From Streptomyces malaysiensis subsp. samsunensis (GTDB lineage: Bacteria > Actinomycetota > Actinomycetes > Streptomycetales > Streptomycetaceae), in the NCBI RefSeq assembly GCF_024519315.1, contig NZ_JANIIC010000003.1, forward strand, positions 62,001-126,000: 64,000 nt of DNA, given 5' to 3'. The notes below the pieces were generated by a model that was given only the letters and a program-made list of their open reading frames with translations, was not told where the DNA came from and ran no database searches. This document shows positions 61,389 to 64,000 of this stretch, one piece after another. Positions within the stretch are counted from its first letter, which is position 1. Every line of letters begins with the position of its first letter. The position numbers were made by a program, and so were the translations under genes.

Positions 61389-61850
61389 GTGAGCGACAGC
61401 GTGTACGTGGGCAATGCGGGCAAGGACGCGGCCTTGGACCGGGGATGGCTCCTCGGACACTTCAAGGACGTTGACGATCCACGCCACAGCGGGGAAGTAG
61501 AGATCAAATGGGGCGTCCACCCGCGTGGCGACAAGCGATTGGAGTGGGTGGAGGGCGAGGAACGCAATGCTCTCCTGGTCCTCATCAGCGGCCGATTCCG
61601 CGTCGAGCTCCCCGGCCGCAACGTCCTTCTGGAAGAGCAGGGTGATTACGTCGTATGGGGGCGCGGCGTCGACCATTCGTGGTTCGCGGAGGAAGAGTCG
61701 GTGGTACTGACCGTGCGATGGCCGTCCGTGCCCGGCTACGCGGTGGCAGGGAAGGGCGGGGCGCCACTGCCGCGCTGGGCACGCACGACCGATGGTCGGT
61801 CGGCCATGGTGGCAGCGGCGTGTTCTCGAAAAGTCACCGCCATCCGCTGA
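61389..61850 (+). CDS. Small cupin-like protein
   Basis: This 153-residue protein has a single cupin-like barrel (VEIKWGVHPRGDKRLEW, ALLVLISGRFRVELPG, YVVWGRGVDHSWFAEEESVVLTVRWP). The second motif's His is in GVDHSWF, and the first motif's His in GVHPRG. The start is a GTG at 61389. Similar Streptomyces proteins carry misleading names in databases; the function is unknown. It is followed after 16 bases by a phosphotransferase on the same strand, so the two may be co-expressed. Confidence 0.7.
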   Translation: MSDSVYVGNAGKDAALDRGWLLGHFKDVDDPRHSGEVEIKWGVHPRGDKRLEWVEGEERNALLVLISGRFRVELPGRNVLLEEQGDYVVWGRGVDHSWFAEEESVVLTVRWPSVPGYAVAGKGGAPLPRWARTTDGRSAMVAAACSRKVTAIR

Positions 61851-61866
61851 AGACGGGGGAATCACC

Positions 61867-62853
61867 ATGACACGCGATCCCGGCGAAAGACTCACCGTGG
61901 CGGGCCTTGGCATGCCCGAGGCGACAGGGAGCCGCAGGATGGACTGGGCTGCGATGCCACGCGAGGCGACGGCTCGGATCGAGCGGATGCTCGGCAGTCC
62001 CGTAGCCCACGCGATCAGCCAGCGGGGCGGGTTTTCCGAAGGGCTCGCCGCACGCGTGCGCCTGGAGAACGGCAAGCGTGCGTTCATCAAGGCGGCCAGC
62101 TCGCTGATGGCACCGGCGGAGGCGGACTTCCACCGCCGTGAGATCGCGGTGTCCGAGCAGCTTCCCGGGGAGGTACCGGCCCCGCGACTGCTCGATGCGT
62201 ATGACGACGGCACCTGGGTGGTGCTGGCCTTCGAGGAGATCCCGGGACAGCTGCCAGCGCAGCCCTGGCGACGGGAGGAACTCAACAGAGTGCTCGCAGC
62301 CGTCACCGATATGGCAGAGGTCCTGACGCCCTCGCCCGTGAATGAGGCCATCTTGAGCAGGCCGCGCTTCGGAGGATGGCTGGCGATGGCGCACGATGCC
62401 GCTGTCAGAGGCAAGGTCGGGGAGCTGTCACCGTGGGCGGGCCACCATTTCGGCCGACTCGCCGCCCTGGAAGAGAACGCCTCGCTGCATGGCGCCACGC
62501 TCCTGCACGGAGACTTGTACCCGTTCAACATCATGCTGACAGCGGACCGTGTCTTCGTCGTCGACTGGCCGCACGCCTGGGTCGGCCCCCGCCACTGTGA
62601 TGCGGTCACACTGATCTCGAGCGCGTCTCTCAGCGGCCTGGACCCGCAGCCGATAGCCGAGAACCACCCGCTGACCCGCGACCTTGACCCCGTTCAGCTC
62701 AACGAAGTGCTCGCCTTGCACGCCGGATTCCTCCTGCGGACCGCTGCCGGGGCCGGACCGGACGCCGATCCCCATCTCATCGCCATGATGACCGCGCTGG
62801 GCCTCGCCTCGCTGCGGTGGTTGCGGAGGCGGATGGGGGACGTGGGCGGCTGA
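61867..62853 (+). CDS. APH-type phosphotransferase
   Basis: This 328-residue kinase-fold protein has the catalytic loop LLHGDLYPFNIML (His214, Asp216, Asn221) and the metal-binding Asp of VFVVDWPHAWVGP at about residue 235, as in aminoglycoside phosphotransferases, choline kinases and homologues. The N-lobe has FIKAASSLM with the nucleotide-binding Lys and EIAVSEQLPGEVPAP. The substrate may be an antibiotic or a metabolite. GGGGGAATC precedes the ATG. No resistance cluster surrounds it. Confidence 0.85.
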   Translation: MTRDPGERLTVAGLGMPEATGSRRMDWAAMPREATARIERMLGSPVAHAISQRGGFSEGLAARVRLENGKRAFIKAASSLMAPAEADFHRREIAVSEQLPGEVPAPRLLDAYDDGTWVVLAFEEIPGQLPAQPWRREELNRVLAAVTDMAEVLTPSPVNEAILSRPRFGGWLAMAHDAAVRGKVGELSPWAGHHFGRLAALEENASLHGATLLHGDLYPFNIMLTADRVFVVDWPHAWVGPRHCDAVTLISSASLSGLDPQPIAENHPLTRDLDPVQLNEVLALHAGFLLRTAAGAGPDADPHLIAMMTALGLASLRWLRRRMGDVGG

Positions 62854-62952
62854 GCGGGTAGTCGCCCTCGCTCCAACTCCCCGCTCCTGGACGCGAGCTG
62901 ACCCGACGGTAGGCTGCGGCGGTGGCCTCGGTTGAAGAGTTTTGGATGATCG

Positions 62953-63912
62953 ATGAAGGCTTTCCGGTACGTGGCAAAGGGCGCCCCGCTGCAAGTTGCC
63001 GAGCTGCCGGATCCGGTGGCGGACCCGGGCTGGGTCGTGGTGGATGTCGAGGTCGCCGGGCTGTGCCACTCCGACGTCCATATGATCGACGGCCTGATCG
63101 AACCGATGCGCCGCCCGCCCTTCACCTTCGGCCACGAGGTCGCGGGCATGGTCTCCGCGCTCGGCGAGGGGGTGGAGGGCTATGCGATCGGCGACCGCGT
63201 GGCCGTCGCGATCATCGCGCATCCGGAGGTCCAGGCGTCCTACGCGCCGGGCATCGGCGTGGACGGCGGCTACGCCGAGCGACTGGTGGCCCATGCCTCG
63301 ACCCTCGTGCCGCTGCCCGACAGCGTCTCGACGGTCCATGCGGCCGTCGCCACGGACTCGGTCGTGACCGCCTATCACGCGGTCCGTACCGAGGCCCAGG
63401 CCAAACCCGGCGATGTCATCGCCGTCGTCGGCCTGGGCGGCCTCGGCCTCAATGGAGTCCGTACGGGAGTGATCGCGGGGGCCACGGTCTATGGCGTGGA
63501 CATCAACCCCGACACCTTCGAGGCCGCCGGCGCGGCGGGCGCCCGTGAGTGCTTCACCGACGTGGCCGCGCTGGCGGACCTGCGGCCCGACGCCATCATC
63601 GACTTCGCGGGCATGGGCTCGACGACGTCCGACGCGATCGACGCCGTACGCCGTCTCGGCCGGGTGGTCGTGGTCGGCCTCGGCACGAAGACCACCACGT
63701 TCTCCAACGGCAGCCTCATCCGCAAGAGCGTGCGGCTGCGCGGTTCGTACGGTGCCAGCAAGGACGAATACCGCCAGGTCCTCGACTTCATCGCGGCGGG
63801 CCGGATCGAGCCGATCGTGGAGGAGATCCCGTTCGCCGACCTCAACGAGGGACTGGACCGACTCCGCCACGGCAAGGTCCGCGGCCGCCTGGTCACCCAC
63901 CCGAAGGGCTGA
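62953..63912 (+). CDS. Zinc-dependent alcohol dehydrogenase without structural-zinc lobe
   Basis: This 319-residue MDR protein has the catalytic zinc ligands Cys38 (GLCHSDVH) and His61-Glu62 (GHEVAG), and the Rossmann motif VVGLGGLGLNGV at about residues 157-168. It lacks the usual four-Cys structural zinc loop; in its place is IAHPEVQASYAPGIG, and the protein is 20-30 residues shorter than typical alcohol dehydrogenases. The substrate is unknown. It is the last gene; bases 63913-64000 show no further gene. Confidence 0.9.
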   Translation: MKAFRYVAKGAPLQVAELPDPVADPGWVVVDVEVAGLCHSDVHMIDGLIEPMRRPPFTFGHEVAGMVSALGEGVEGYAIGDRVAVAIIAHPEVQASYAPGIGVDGGYAERLVAHASTLVPLPDSVSTVHAAVATDSVVTAYHAVRTEAQAKPGDVIAVVGLGGLGLNGVRTGVIAGATVYGVDINPDTFEAAGAAGARECFTDVAALADLRPDAIIDFAGMGSTTSDAIDAVRRLGRVVVVGLGTKTTTFSNGSLIRKSVRLRGSYGASKDEYRQVLDFIAAGRIEPIVEEIPFADLNEGLDRLRHGKVRGRLVTHPKG

Positions 63913-64000
63913 CGGCGCGAGGGCTGACCGCGGGCGCCGACTTTCCTGGGCCCGGCGGCAGGATCCACTCGCCCCCTGGTCAGGGCCGCGGATTGGCGTC

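Overview
The window is high-GC actinobacterial DNA with strong third-position GC bias, tightly packed operons and Streptomyces-type protein families (TerB, TatA, CGNR regulator, DUF5134, DUF1684, DUF899, secreted tripeptidyl-aminopeptidase-like hydrolase). A Streptomyces or close relative is the best reading. No tRNA, rRNA, CRISPR array or intact insertion sequence was seen. The many truncated genes would fit a chromosome-arm or accessory region; that placement is inference.

Bases 1-8733: the end of an HMG-CoA-lyase-type gene, then an eight-gene, tightly coupled operon that is a Streptomyces version of the Nit1C cluster (MSMEG_0565-0572 / Sll0783-0787 families). It encodes a flavin oxidoreductase, an amidohydrolase, a small nitrogen-starvation protein, a radical SAM protein, a GNAT/AIR-synthase fusion, two tandem nitrilase-family proteins and a glycosyltransferase. 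The second nitrilase has Asp in place of both the catalytic Cys and the catalytic Glu, so it looks like a pseudoenzyme kept beside its active paralogue.

Bases 8839-13719: a divergent GntR regulator and an operon of glycerate kinase, a C69/secernin-like hydrolase and an NCS1 permease, closed by a strong terminator.

Bases 13900-25500: mixed small genes. The main feature is a TerB-ArsR fusion protein gene with three matching 18-bp palindromes, two upstream of it and one upstream of the next gene, tatA. Several genes here are damaged: a response-regulator fragment, an aldo/keto reductase and a TetR gene both missing their 5' halves, and an SDR gene broken by a perfect 22-bp inverted duplication.

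Bases 25985-37980: a decayed block. MMPL, NmrA, GNAT, SDR, HD-domain, GlxA/AraC, DJ-1/PfpI and alpha/beta-hydrolase genes are truncated, frameshifted or interrupted, interleaved with intact TetR, FAD monooxygenase, HxlR, SDR, MarR and secreted hydrolase genes.

Bases 38000-43911: a copper module. DUF5134 and PepSY membrane proteins are on the minus strand; a Met/His-rich small protein, a CopA-type P1B ATPase and a PCu(A)C-like protein are on the plus strand.

Bases 44029-54827: glyoxalase/TetR, a secreted beta-propeller, DUF899, LysR/EamA, and an IclR-controlled operon of an LLM-type FMNH2 monooxygenase, a flavin amine oxidase and a flavin reductase, with two to three IclR-like palindromes in the divergent promoter region.

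Bases 55205-64000: two neighbouring genes each broken by one apparent homopolymer base, a His-rich methyltransferase with an XRE-cupin regulator, a thioredoxin-reductase-like oxidoreductase with an MFS exporter, a cupin-like protein, an APH-type phosphotransferase and a zinc alcohol dehydrogenase.
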